Below, one piece after another: positions 1-6,301 of a stretch of DNA of 8,458 nt (position 1 is the stretch's first letter; each line of letters opens with the position of its first letter). The notes below the pieces were generated by a model, which was not told where the DNA came from, searched no databases, and saw only the letters and a program-made list of their open reading frames with translations. The position numbers and the translations under genes were made by a program. This DNA is from an uncultured bacterium (GTDB taxonomy: Bacteria > Patescibacteriota > Minisyncoccia > Phycocordibacterales > UBA9973), in the NCBI GenBank assembly GCA_903854645.1, contig CAINWY010000057.1:1-8458 (forward strand). Direction: 5' to 3'.

Positions 1-2199
1 ACTATAATTGGCTTGTACTAATTTTTTTATTCCTGAAATCATGTCTTCCTCCTCTACTATTTTTTTACTTGTATAAATTTCGGGACCGATATCTAGCATT
101 TCCTTTTCTGTTTCCTCTTTAGACTTTTTTATAAAGTGAATATCATCTAGGTCTCTTATAATAGAAGCCACCTCCATAACAGAACCATTATAATTCTCTC
201 TCGCATATGATAAAGTGCAGAATTCTTTTGCACGAGTTATAGCTACGTAAACCTCACGCTTTGCCATCTCTATACTCCTCTTGCTCACGTGCTCTTTGAT
301 TTTTTCAGGCAAAGTAAATCCTCCTTTTTTCTCTGACATTAGAGTCTCTTCATTCATATGTGCAACCCATACACACTCATATTGCATACCCTTAGATTTA
401 TGCAGAGTCATAACCTTGATTCCAGTATCACTACCAAATTTAGCGAGCTCTATATGGGTATTATATGATTCTAAACGGTTTATATAATCTAGGAATGACT
501 CCAGTGTCGCCTTTTTATTACTTGCTTCAAAAAGCATAGCGAGGTGTATAAAGCTACGCACTACCTCCACGCGAGTCAAAAGCTCATCGCTCCCCTTGGA
601 TGTATTTATTAGAAGCTCATTGCCTATATGGCTGACTATGCTACTAGGTAATTCTCCTCGTATATTATTCACCCAGCTTTCTAACTTCTTTCCCCATTGT
701 GAAATTGGATTCTCTCCAGCAAACAAACCAATCGAATCATTACAAGAAATCAATTCTTCGATGGCTAATTTATCAGGCTTGGTATTTTTCAAAAAATTAT
801 GAGCCGTCAGATATGGTATCTCGCTTGTCTTGTCTAGGACTGATTTTGAAATCGAACTAACATCCGATGGGTCGACTATTATATTTAAAACATTCCTCAG
901 GAAATCTCCTTCGGGGACTTCAAACAGCGATAGGCTTTTCCCAGAAGTTACAGAAAGACCCATACCGGATAGTATCGAAATAGCAGAGCGGACATTATAA
1001 TTTTTTGGCACGAGGAGAGCGCATTCATTTGGATTCATACCCGCATCAATTTTTTGTTTAAAATAAAGACCAGCACCGATTATCTCATCCCTCGGATAAC
1101 TATATTCATTTAGCATTATCTTGTGGGTTCCCTTCTTGTTACTTTTTAATTTCTCATCGGTAATAGTACTCTGAAGTAAACTATCTGCTACTGCTAAAAT
1201 AGGTGCCGTAGAACGATAATTCTCTGTAAGAATTATCTTTTGGGCTTTGCCAAAGAAATGTTGGAATTCTGTAAAATAATCGAGAGACGCACCAGAAAAG
1301 GCATATATGAGCTGCCTATCATCCCCTACTACAAAAATATTTGGCTTCTCTTCATCCTTCCAGACAGCCTTTAGGAAGCTATTCTGAACTCCGCTGGAAT
1401 CCTGATGCTCGTCCACTAATACATATAAATAGTTCTCTTTTATGTCACTGCTTACATCATCATAATCTTCTGCTAGCTTTACGGCGTATTCCAATACATC
1501 ATCGTAATCTATTAGAGATTTTTCTTTTTTACTTTTTTCGTATAGATTATAAAATGTTACGACTTCACGTGTCTTATCCATCTGCTCAATTTTCTTTTCT
1601 ATTTCTTTTTTAAGTTTACCCTTGCTATCTCCCCTAGAGGATATACTATCTGGATCTTCTTTTATATTTTTAATATCTAGGTTTATATATGATAAAAATT
1701 CATCAGCAGAAATACGCTCGCGCTTGAGTATAGAAATGAGCTGCTTTAAATCACTAAAATATAATGCTGGTTTTCCACGAGGAGAAATATATTCCCAATC
1801 ATTGTTGTGTAAAATTTCATCCACTAGGAATACAGCTTCATTGTCGGAGAGAAGTTCGGGTAGGTGGTCAAAATCTAAAAGCTCATAATGCTTCTCGATA
1901 AGCTTATATGCAAAGGAATGGAAGGTAGAGATACTGACATTCCTGGCATTATCTCCAATATATTCCTCTAGTCTTTTTTTCATTTCCGAGACACCAGAAT
2001 TTGTAAATGTGAGACAGAGAATACCATCCGCAGGAGATAAACCCTTGTTCAAAATATTGGCTATGCGCAATGATAGAACTTGAGTTTTACCCGTACCCGG
2101 ACCAGCTACAACCATTACAGGCCCTTCAGTTTCTTCAACCGCTTCGAGTTGCTTTGTATTTAGCTTATTTATTTCTTCATCAAAAGTAGTATCAATCAT
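1..2199 (-). CDS. UvrD/PcrA-like superfamily 1 DNA helicase (C-terminus outside window)
   Basis: An ATP-dependent 3'-5' DNA helicase of the UvrD/Rep/PcrA family, expected in DNA repair or replication restart. The 733 visible residues read without interruption and contain the helicase motifs in order: Q motif (LNTKQLEAV, 13-21), Walker A (AGPGTGKT, 32-39, Lys38), motif Ia (LTFTNSG), motif Ib (STFHSFAYKL), motif II (DEHQD, 263-267), motif III (GDDRQLIYAFSGA, from about 292), motif IV (ENYRST, Arg329), motif V (TLHKSKGMQYE, His600) and motif VI (VAITRAKEF, Arg656). The ATG at 2199 is the only reasonable start: reading upstream, no ATG, GTG or TTG occurs before an in-frame TAG at 2239-2241. The gene follows murI after 16 bp, and an extended -10 element lies just before the ATG. 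At least 77 residues follow motif VI and the stop is not visible, so an added C-terminal domain such as a nuclease cannot be ruled in or out. Subfamily assignment is uncertain. Confidence 0.95.
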   Translation of the reverse strand, partial: MIDTTFDEEINKLNTKQLEAVEETEGPVMVVAGPGTGKTQVLSLRIANILNKGLSPADGILCLTFTNSGVSEMKKRLEEYIGDNARNVSISTFHSFAYKLIEKHYELLDFDHLPELLSDNEAVFLVDEILHNNDWEYISPRGKPALYFSDLKQLISILKRERISADEFLSYINLDIKNIKEDPDSISSRGDSKGKLKKEIEKKIEQMDKTREVVTFYNLYEKSKKEKSLIDYDDVLEYAVKLAEDYDDVSSDIKENYLYVLVDEHQDSSGVQNSFLKAVWKDEEKPNIFVVGDDRQLIYAFSGASLDYFTEFQHFFGKAQKIILTENYRSTAPILAVADSLLQSTITDEKLKSNKKGTHKIMLNEYSYPRDEIIGAGLYFKQKIDAGMNPNECALLVPKNYNVRSAISILSGMGLSVTSGKSLSLFEVPEGDFLRNVLNIIVDPSDVSSISKSVLDKTSEIPYLTAHNFLKNTKPDKLAIEELISCNDSIGLFAGENPISQWGKKLESWVNNIRGELPSSIVSHIGNELLINTSKGSDELLTRVEVVRSFIHLAMLFEASNKKATLESFLDYINRLESYNTHIELAKFGSDTGIKVMTLHKSKGMQYECVWVAHMNEETLMSEKKGGFTLPEKIKEHVSKRSIEMAKREVYVAITRAKEFCTLSYARENYNGSVMEVASIIRDLDDIHFIKKSKEETEKEMLDIGPEIYTSKKIVEEEDMISGIKKLVQANYS

Positions 2200-2205
2200 T
2201 TGACC

Positions 2206-2214
2206 ATTATACCA
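2206..2214 (-). promoter_or_regulatory. Extended -10 promoter element just before the helicase ATG
   Basis: The minus strand reads TGGTATAAT, a perfect -10 hexamer with an upstream TGn, followed by six bases and then the ATG. Transcription would start at or next to the A of the start codon, giving a leaderless mRNA. There is no Shine-Dalgarno sequence and no clear -35, which an extended -10 does not strictly need. It lies mostly in the 16-bp gap behind murI. Confidence 0.5.
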
Positions 2215-2215
2215 T

Positions 2216-2998
2216 TTATAAGCTGATAATTTGAGTCTCTACACCCGGAAACCACTCTCCCCTAAACTTATCAAAAACCTCACTTTCTTTGGTAACTAGG
2301 ATGGAAACCTCTCTGCCATGTTGAAAAAAGGCTTCACGTAGGGGAAATTCTACGAAATACTCTGCTAGATACTTTGGTATCAAATCTTCTTGGTAGACCC
2401 AATCTTTTATCTGAGGAAAGACCTTCTTGAAATCATTTCGCACTATCCCATAGTGAGTACAAAGTAGTGCAGCACTCTCTATATCGCTCCCTATCATATC
2501 TTTGAAATATTTTATATACGCGAGTGTATCTCCACCATTCTCTATCAAGTATGCTAATTGTGGAAGTGGGATTTTGATATAATTCTTTACATTCTCTTTC
2601 AAGAATTTTTCGTATACTTCTGAAAGGCATGTGCGAGGCGTCGCAAAAATGACAACTGGCTTTTGCTTGTCTATAGATTCAACAGTTGGACGCACGATGC
2701 CAAATAGTATTCGCCCGAAATATTTCTCATCTTTCCAATCTCGAAGTCTGTCATAAATAGTGGAACTGATAGTATTGCAAGCAAGTACTACTCCCATGCA
2801 ATTCTTCTCTCCATAGAGATAGTCGAGCGCCTTTGTAGCAATCACAAATAGCTCATCTGGAGTTTTGCCCCCAAATGGTACATTTGCCTGGTCACCTAGA
2901 AAAATATAGTTATAATCTGGAAGCTTTTCCACCAAGTGTTTGAGAACCCAAAGCCCTCCAAGTCCTGAATCAAATACCCCAATACTACCTTTATTCAT
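2216..2998 (-). CDS. murI: Glutamate racemase
   Basis: Converts L-glutamate to D-glutamate in the cytosol, supplying the D-Glu added by MurD to the peptidoglycan precursor. It needs no cofactor and uses two cysteines. The 260-residue length is normal for the family. Visible signatures are the N-terminal FDSGLGGL (9-16; Asp10, Ser11), GDQANVPFG (35-43), ACNT with catalytic Cys74 and Asn75 (73-76), and LCTHYG with the second catalytic Cys180, Thr181 and His182 (179-184). The start at 2998 is fixed by an in-frame TAA four codons upstream. Family positions usually read GGLT/S and GD.AR.PYG; here they are GGLW and GDQANVPFG, a mild divergence. An aspartate/glutamate racemase of broader specificity is the alternative, but both cysteine motifs favour MurI. 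The helicase gene follows 16 bp downstream, and a long hairpin separates murI from the methyltransferase gene upstream. Confidence 0.93.
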   Translation of the reverse strand: MNKGSIGVFDSGLGGLWVLKHLVEKLPDYNYIFLGDQANVPFGGKTPDELFVIATKALDYLYGEKNCMGVVLACNTISSTIYDRLRDWKDEKYFGRILFGIVRPTVESIDKQKPVVIFATPRTCLSEVYEKFLKENVKNYIKIPLPQLAYLIENGGDTLAYIKYFKDMIGSDIESAALLCTHYGIVRNDFKKVFPQIKDWVYQEDLIPKYLAEYFVEFPLREAFFQHGREVSILVTKESEVFDKFRGEWFPGVETQIISL

Positions 2999-3004
2999 AT
3001 AATC

Positions 3005-3013
3005 ATATTAGCA
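3005..3013 (-). promoter_or_regulatory. Extended -10 promoter element just before the murI ATG
   Basis: The minus strand reads TGCTAATAT followed by exactly six bases and the murI ATG. This is the same geometry as in front of the helicase gene and implies a leaderless or nearly leaderless transcript. No Shine-Dalgarno sequence is present in the preceding 15 bases. No -35 hexamer is evident; the upstream region is a purine-only stretch running into the G-rich tract. Confidence 0.45.
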
Positions 3014-3034
3014 TAATCTTCTCTTTTCTTCATT

Positions 3035-3079
3035 CCTACCCCTCTCTCCCACCCATCCACCAAACCACCCCAAAAAACC
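3035..3079 (-). other. G-rich, C-free tract with G-quadruplex potential
   Basis: The plus strand has no G from 3012 to 3094. Within this, the minus strand carries G-runs at 3078-3079, 3068-3071 (GGGG), 3065-3066, 3060-3061, 3057-3058, 3052-3054 (GGG), 3048-3050 (GGG), 3039-3042 (GGGG) and 3035-3036. About two thirds of 3035-3071 is G on the minus strand, in a genome that is otherwise AT-rich. Four runs of three or more G are present, with loops of 13, 1 and 5 bases between them, so intramolecular quadruplex formation is plausible in the minus-strand DNA or RNA. It sits between the methyltransferase hairpin and the murI promoter. Its function is unknown. Confidence 0.55.
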
Positions 3080-3126
3080 AATTTACATATATACGCCCAT
3101 GCGTATATATGTAAATTATGGTTTTT
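3073..3126 (-). terminator. Long hairpin, probable terminator of the methyltransferase gene
   Basis: A perfect 16-bp inverted repeat (3080-3095 with 3102-3117) has a 6-base loop. It is extended by seven further pairs (AAAAACC 3073-3079 with GGTTTTT 3120-3126) across a 2-base bulge at 3118-3119. Read on the minus strand it starts 17 bases after the methyltransferase stop, and its distal arm ends in GGTTTTTT, so it fits an intrinsic terminator. The stem is AT-rich (TATATACG core) and unusually long for a terminator. No plus-strand gene ends here. Confidence 0.7.
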
Positions 3127-3142
3127 ATTTTTATATTATTAT

Positions 3143-3829
3143 TTATTTAGTCATATAAGCGAGCCAGTAGTCGCGCTTGTATATGCGGTCGTTAAATGTA
3201 GTATAACTGGTCTTCTTTTCCAAACTAAGAATTTTGAAATATTTAGAATACATTTTTATAAAATCCTCTCTCGAGAAAACTCGCTCTGTAAGTCCTATCT
3301 CTTTTATAATATAAGTATCATATTCCCTACCTGGACTTGCCTTCAGTAAATTCTTTACATTTTGATTTCCGTCTTTGCATAAAGCACGGACAAAGAAATA
3401 TCCGTCTTTTTTCATAACTCTCGCTACTTCATCCAAATAAATAACTCTCCCTTTTTCATTTAAAGAGTTTGAGGATGTAATATCTAAAACTACGTCAACT
3501 GATTGATCCTCTATTTCATATTTCTCTCCTATGTCTCCTAGTCTATAATCCACACTGACACCCATTGCAAGTGCGCGAGATTTTGCCAGTGATAAAGCGG
3601 TTCTAGAAATTTCTATACCAATAACTTTATTCCCCAAGTCTGCTAAATAATTTGCATTTCTACCTGTACCACAACCGAGGTCTAAGATAACTTTATCTTC
3701 TACTCTAAACTTTTGTTCTTTTTTAAGAAATTTTAAAAAGCGCAAGGTGTCAGCCTGTGGATCCTCCTTCCCAGTTACAAGCTTTGGGTTCTTGTATTCT
3801 CTATCCCAAACATTTCCTTGGTGTGCCAT
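3143..3829 (-). CDS. Class I SAM-dependent methyltransferase
   Basis: A soluble 228-residue enzyme with the Rossmann-like fold of class I methyltransferases. The SAM-binding motif I is ILDLGCGTGRN (48-58; Asp50, Gly52, Gly54). It is followed by the acidic residue that contacts the ribose at the end of strand 2 (GIEIS, Glu73), the adenine-region acidic position (LGDI, Asp99), the strand-4 motif (VDVVLDITSSN, 111-121) and the post-motif helix and strand (VARVMKKDGYFFV, 135-147). The N-terminus has a WDREY segment seen in several small-molecule methyltransferases. The substrate cannot be read from the sequence: methyltransferase families 11/25 and TehB-like proteins look similar at this level. 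The start is fixed by an in-frame TAA just upstream. The gene begins 24 bp after the pyk stop on the same strand, so it may be partly co-transcribed with pyk, although it also has a candidate promoter. Confidence 0.9.
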   Translation of the reverse strand: MAHQGNVWDREYKNPKLVTGKEDPQADTLRFLKFLKKEQKFRVEDKVILDLGCGTGRNANYLADLGNKVIGIEISRTALSLAKSRALAMGVSVDYRLGDIGEKYEIEDQSVDVVLDITSSNSLNEKGRVIYLDEVARVMKKDGYFFVRALCKDGNQNVKNLLKASPGREYDTYIIKEIGLTERVFSREDFIKMYSKYFKILSLEKKTSYTTFNDRIYKRDYWLAYMTK

Positions 3830-3838
3830 AGTAATTTA

Positions 3839-3847
3839 ATTCTAACA
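3839..3847 (-). promoter_or_regulatory. Candidate extended -10 before the methyltransferase ATG
   Basis: The minus strand reads TGTTAGAAT, an extended -10 lying entirely in the 24-bp gap after the pyk stop, nine bases before the ATG. It predicts a 5' leader of only about two or three bases. No Shine-Dalgarno sequence is present. It could allow expression independent of pyk; in an AT-rich gap a chance match is possible. Confidence 0.4.
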
Positions 3848-3853
3848 CTTTTA

Positions 3854-5269
3854 TTAGACGGTCTCTACTGTTATTGCATTAGCAGAAACATCCTTCTTTA
3901 AAGAAGAAGAACAGGCAACTATCACAACCTTATCTCCTTTGGATAATATTTTATTCTTTAAACAATATTCTCTTAAATTCTTGAAGGCAACTCCAATTTC
4001 TTTGTATTCATCTATTAGAACTGGTAGACATCCAAACGAAAGATTCAACTGATGATATGTTGCTACCTCGTAAGAAACGGCAATGATTATGGACTCTGGT
4101 TTATGACGAGAAATCATACGAGCTGTATAACCGGTCTTTGTAAGTGCAATAATTGCCTTTGCATCTAAATCGTGAGCTATCTTTATAGCAGAGCCTGTGA
4201 CTGAGTCAGTGATTGAGCGTCCTCCCCTTTCTACAGTTGGAATTAATTTTCTTTCAGGATAATTATGCTCTATATCATACGCAACTTTACTCATCATCTT
4301 TACTGATTCTACAGGATATTTACCTAGAGTAGTTTCCTCTGAAAGCATTATCGCATCTGTACCATCGAGGATTGCATTCGCTATATCAGAAACCTCTGCA
4401 CGAGTAGGTACAGGAGATTTAATCATAGACTCTAGCATTTGAGTTGCAGTTATTACAATCTTCCCTGCGTCATTACATTTCTTTATGAGCATCTTCTGTA
4501 TCATAGGTACTTTCTCTGCAGGCACCTCTATAGCAAGGTCTCCACGAGCAACCATCAATCCATCACAAAGTTCCAATATAGCATCGATATTTTTCACAGC
4601 TTGAGGGGTCTCTATCTTTGCTATTATTTTAGCCTTTGACTTTCTTTTATTTAAAATAGTTCTCAAGTCTATGACATCTTGTGGCGTACGAACAAAAGAA
4701 AAAGCAAAGAAATCTACATTATTTTTAATACCAAAATCTATATCTTTTATATCTTTTTCTGTGAGTGACTTGATAGATAAATCTGAGTCTGGAAGATTCA
4801 CTCCACGGCGGCCCTTAGTATCACCACCAACAAGAATCTTGCATACTACTTCATCACCCTTTACGCTCATTACTTCAAATCTTTTCTTTCCATCATCTAC
4901 CATTATCATATCACCCTTCTTTACTTCCTTTGGAAAAAGTGGGTAGTTTATAGAAACAATCTTTTCGTCTCCTATTATTTTCTTTGTTGTGATAGTTATA
5001 TTCTTTCCTGGTACAAGCTCTACTCTCTCTGTAGAAAATTCTCCTAAGCGTATTTTAGGACCTGAGAGGTCTTGCAGAATGGCACCCCCGATGCCAGTTT
5101 CCTTCATTGCAATTTTAAAATTATCTACCTTTTCTTGATGTTCAGCAAAATCCCCGTGTGAGAAATTCAAACGTACTACATTCATACCTGCCCTAAGAAG
5201 CTTGGACAACATTAAAACAGAAGATGTCGCTGGGCCTATGGTGGCTACTATTTTTGTTTTTTTAATCAT
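3854..5269 (-). CDS. pyk: Pyruvate kinase
   Basis: Catalyses the last ATP-forming step of glycolysis, phosphoenolpyruvate plus ADP to pyruvate plus ATP, in the cytosol. With the ATG at 5269 the protein has 471 residues, normal for a bacterial enzyme without the extra C-terminal PEP-utiliser domain. It opens with KTKIVATIGPAT. Other landmarks are RLNFSHG (33-39), the GPKIR segment (about 70-74), the B-domain lid, the signature IIAKIETPQAVKN containing catalytic Lys218 and metal ligand Glu220, MVARGDLAIEVP (metal ligand Asp244), and ITATQMLESM with Thr276, followed by a complete C-terminal domain. A TTG at 5293 would add eight residues but lacks a ribosome site and family support. The gene is preceded by a good promoter and a leader hairpin, and the methyltransferase gene follows 24 bp downstream. 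Lys replaces Glu in the GPEIR motif, which points to a potassium-independent enzyme. Confidence 0.97.
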   Translation of the reverse strand: MIKKTKIVATIGPATSSVLMLSKLLRAGMNVVRLNFSHGDFAEHQEKVDNFKIAMKETGIGGAILQDLSGPKIRLGEFSTERVELVPGKNITITTKKIIGDEKIVSINYPLFPKEVKKGDMIMVDDGKKRFEVMSVKGDEVVCKILVGGDTKGRRGVNLPDSDLSIKSLTEKDIKDIDFGIKNNVDFFAFSFVRTPQDVIDLRTILNKRKSKAKIIAKIETPQAVKNIDAILELCDGLMVARGDLAIEVPAEKVPMIQKMLIKKCNDAGKIVITATQMLESMIKSPVPTRAEVSDIANAILDGTDAIMLSEETTLGKYPVESVKMMSKVAYDIEHNYPERKLIPTVERGGRSITDSVTGSAIKIAHDLDAKAIIALTKTGYTARMISRHKPESIIIAVSYEVATYHQLNLSFGCLPVLIDEYKEIGVAFKNLREYCLKNKILSKGDKVVIVACSSSLKKDVSANAITVETV

Positions 5270-5291
5270 ATATATTAGATTTAAGTTACTC

Positions 5292-5324
5292 AATAAAAAT
5301 AAAGGGGCCTTACAGAATAAGGTC
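5292..5324 (-). promoter_or_regulatory. Hairpin plus T-tract in the pyk leader (possible attenuator)
   Basis: On the minus strand the leader forms CCTTA-TTCTG-TAAGG (plus-strand 5308-5322), five perfect pairs with one more G-C pair outside a mismatch. This is followed by CCCC and a T-rich run (5292-5303). It lies between the predicted pyk transcription start (about 5334) and the ATG at 5269, so it could attenuate pyk or stop read-through from the upstream membrane gene. The stem is short, so the call is tentative. Confidence 0.35.
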
Positions 5325-5340
5325 AGAATTATATGATTGT

Positions 5341-5368
5341 ATTATAGCATAAAATCACCAAAAATCAA
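5341..5368 (-). promoter_or_regulatory. pyk promoter (-35 TTGATT, extended -10 TGCTATAAT)
   Basis: The minus strand carries TTGATT (5363-5368), a 16-base spacer, and a perfect TATAAT (5341-5346) preceded by TGC. Transcription would begin near 5334, giving a leader of about 65 bases before the ATG at 5269. It lies in the gap behind the upstream membrane-protein gene and is among the best promoter matches in the window. Confidence 0.7.
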
Positions 5369-5377
5369 AAAATACTT

Positions 5378-6175
5378 TTATATTTCTTTAGAATACTTAT
5401 CTAGTCTCTTCTGACTGTCTAGAAGTGGCTTTAGTGATACTTCTTCGACTAAGCTTTCCTCTTCATTAAAACCAAATGGGTTGTCCAAATCTTTTATAAA
5501 ATAAATCATGTAGATAAGAATAAAACTCACAAAAGAAACAAAGAACGCACTTTCGTAAAATGGGCTCATCTTTATAAAAATTAAACCGAAAACAAGAATG
5601 GATGTGATTATCTCGGCTATCGCATACCCAGTACCTAGGAACGAAGTCTCCCTTATTGTATGAATTCTGTTTATCATCTTTCTTATTGAATTCTGTTCTT
5701 GCTTTAATCGGACTATAAAGTTTGCCTGGGTCTGTCCTTCAAATGAAAGAAAGTCATCATTGAATGAACTGAGCTTCTCCATCAGTACATTTGTCCTCTC
5801 TTTTTTGTAAAACCAACTTATGAGTGAATTATTAAAATCACTCAATTTCAATAAGAAATTTTTAGCTTCTATGCTTTTCTTATTTTTATATATTATGAGA
5901 CCCTCATCTGCCATAGTCTCTAATGAAGCAGATAGATCCCCTGGTAGCTTCTCGCTTTCTTTATAATCCACCAATACACCAGAAATAAGGAAACCTATGA
6001 GGAAAATATTGGCTGATATTATCGCAGTAAATAAAGCATTCAAATTCAAAAATTCATATCCATATTGATGAACTACAAATTTTAACAAAACTATCACCAC
6101 TACAAATGGCAATGTCTTCAGGGCTAACTTCCAGCGAGAATTTATTGGTATTTTATTTACTACTTTGTGTATCAT
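5378..6175 (-). CDS. Four-helix membrane protein, possibly bestrophin-like/DUF4239-like
   Basis: A 265-residue inner-membrane protein not confidently recognised. Four hydrophobic segments are visible as two pairs: about 19-36 and 47-69, then 183-203 and 207-227. The roughly 110 residues between the pairs are polar and probably cytoplasmic or helical. The second helix ends in LVDYKESEKLPGD (68-80) and the fourth is followed by KDLDNPFGF (228-236). A short acidic-flanked PFG motif after the last helix is reminiscent of bestrophin-type anion channels and of DUF4239 proteins. I give this resemblance low weight because the canonical bestrophin sequence cannot be traced otherwise. There is no signal peptide distinct from the first helix. 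The ATG at 6175 is preceded by an AT-rich divergent promoter region, and no terminator hairpin follows the gene, so transcription may run into pyk. Confidence 0.8.
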   Translation of the reverse strand: MIHKVVNKIPINSRWKLALKTLPFVVVIVLLKFVVHQYGYEFLNLNALFTAIISANIFLIGFLISGVLVDYKESEKLPGDLSASLETMADEGLIIYKNKKSIEAKNFLLKLSDFNNSLISWFYKKERTNVLMEKLSSFNDDFLSFEGQTQANFIVRLKQEQNSIRKMINRIHTIRETSFLGTGYAIAEIITSILVFGLIFIKMSPFYESAFFVSFVSFILIYMIYFIKDLDNPFGFNEEESLVEEVSLKPLLDSQKRLDKYSKEI

Positions 6176-6200
6176 AATTATATAAGATTAATATTAAAAT

Positions 6201-6220
6201 TATGCTTAAATCATAGCATA
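6201..6220. repeat. Short inverted repeat in the divergent promoter region
   Basis: TATGCT (6201-6206) and AGCATA (6215-6220) are perfect inverted arms separated by eight bases. They lie between two divergent genes and overlap the -10 of the minus-strand gene and a TATAAT (6219-6224) on the plus strand. It might be an operator, but six-base arms in an AT-rich gap can arise by chance. Confidence 0.25.
6210..6218 (-). promoter_or_regulatory. Candidate extended -10 for the four-helix membrane gene
   Basis: The minus strand reads TGCTATGAT, followed after about seven bases by a predicted start near 6203 and a leader of about 28 bases to the ATG at 6175. A TTGAAA lies upstream but only 14 bases away, which is short. 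The element overlaps the inverted repeat at 6201-6220. Confidence 0.35.
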
Positions 6221-6239
6221 TAATCTATATTTCAAAAAA

Positions 6240-6279
6240 TATAATAGGTGATGAAAATTATTAAATTAAATGATATAAT
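6240..6279 (+). promoter_or_regulatory. Candidate -10 elements for the DedA gene
   Basis: Two perfect TATAAT hexamers occur on the plus strand. One at 6240-6245 sits five bases before the ATG at 6251. The other at 6274-6279 is preceded by TGA (6271-6273), making an extended -10, and predicts a start near 6286 and a leader of about 15 bases to the ATG at 6302. The second would lie inside the coding region if translation began at 6251, which is one reason to prefer the start at 6302. Confidence 0.4.
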
Positions 6280-6301
6280 CTATGTGTTAAACATAAAATA
6301 T

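Noticed and set aside
281..1888. Open frames on the plus strand at 281-487, 596-802, 1341-1613 and 1622-1888
   Set aside because: They are antisense to the helicase, whose reading frame is continuous with all motifs, and their translations show no recognisable domain.
2433..2630. Minus-strand 65-codon frame inside murI
   Set aside because: Out-of-frame shadow of murI spanning its conserved second half.
4439..4946. Plus-strand open frames of 66 and 91 codons within pyk
   Set aside because: Antisense to the well-conserved pyruvate kinase; no ribosome site or family resemblance.
5270..5293. TTG start adding eight residues to pyruvate kinase
   Set aside because: No ribosome site, and family proteins begin close to the KTKIVATIGP segment reached from the ATG at 5269.
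6248..6301. GTG/ATG starts at 6248 or 6251 for the DedA gene
   Set aside because: They add a polar segment not typical of the family and would place an extended -10 (6271-6279) inside the coding region. They are kept only as an alternative because a TATAAT lies five bases before 6251.
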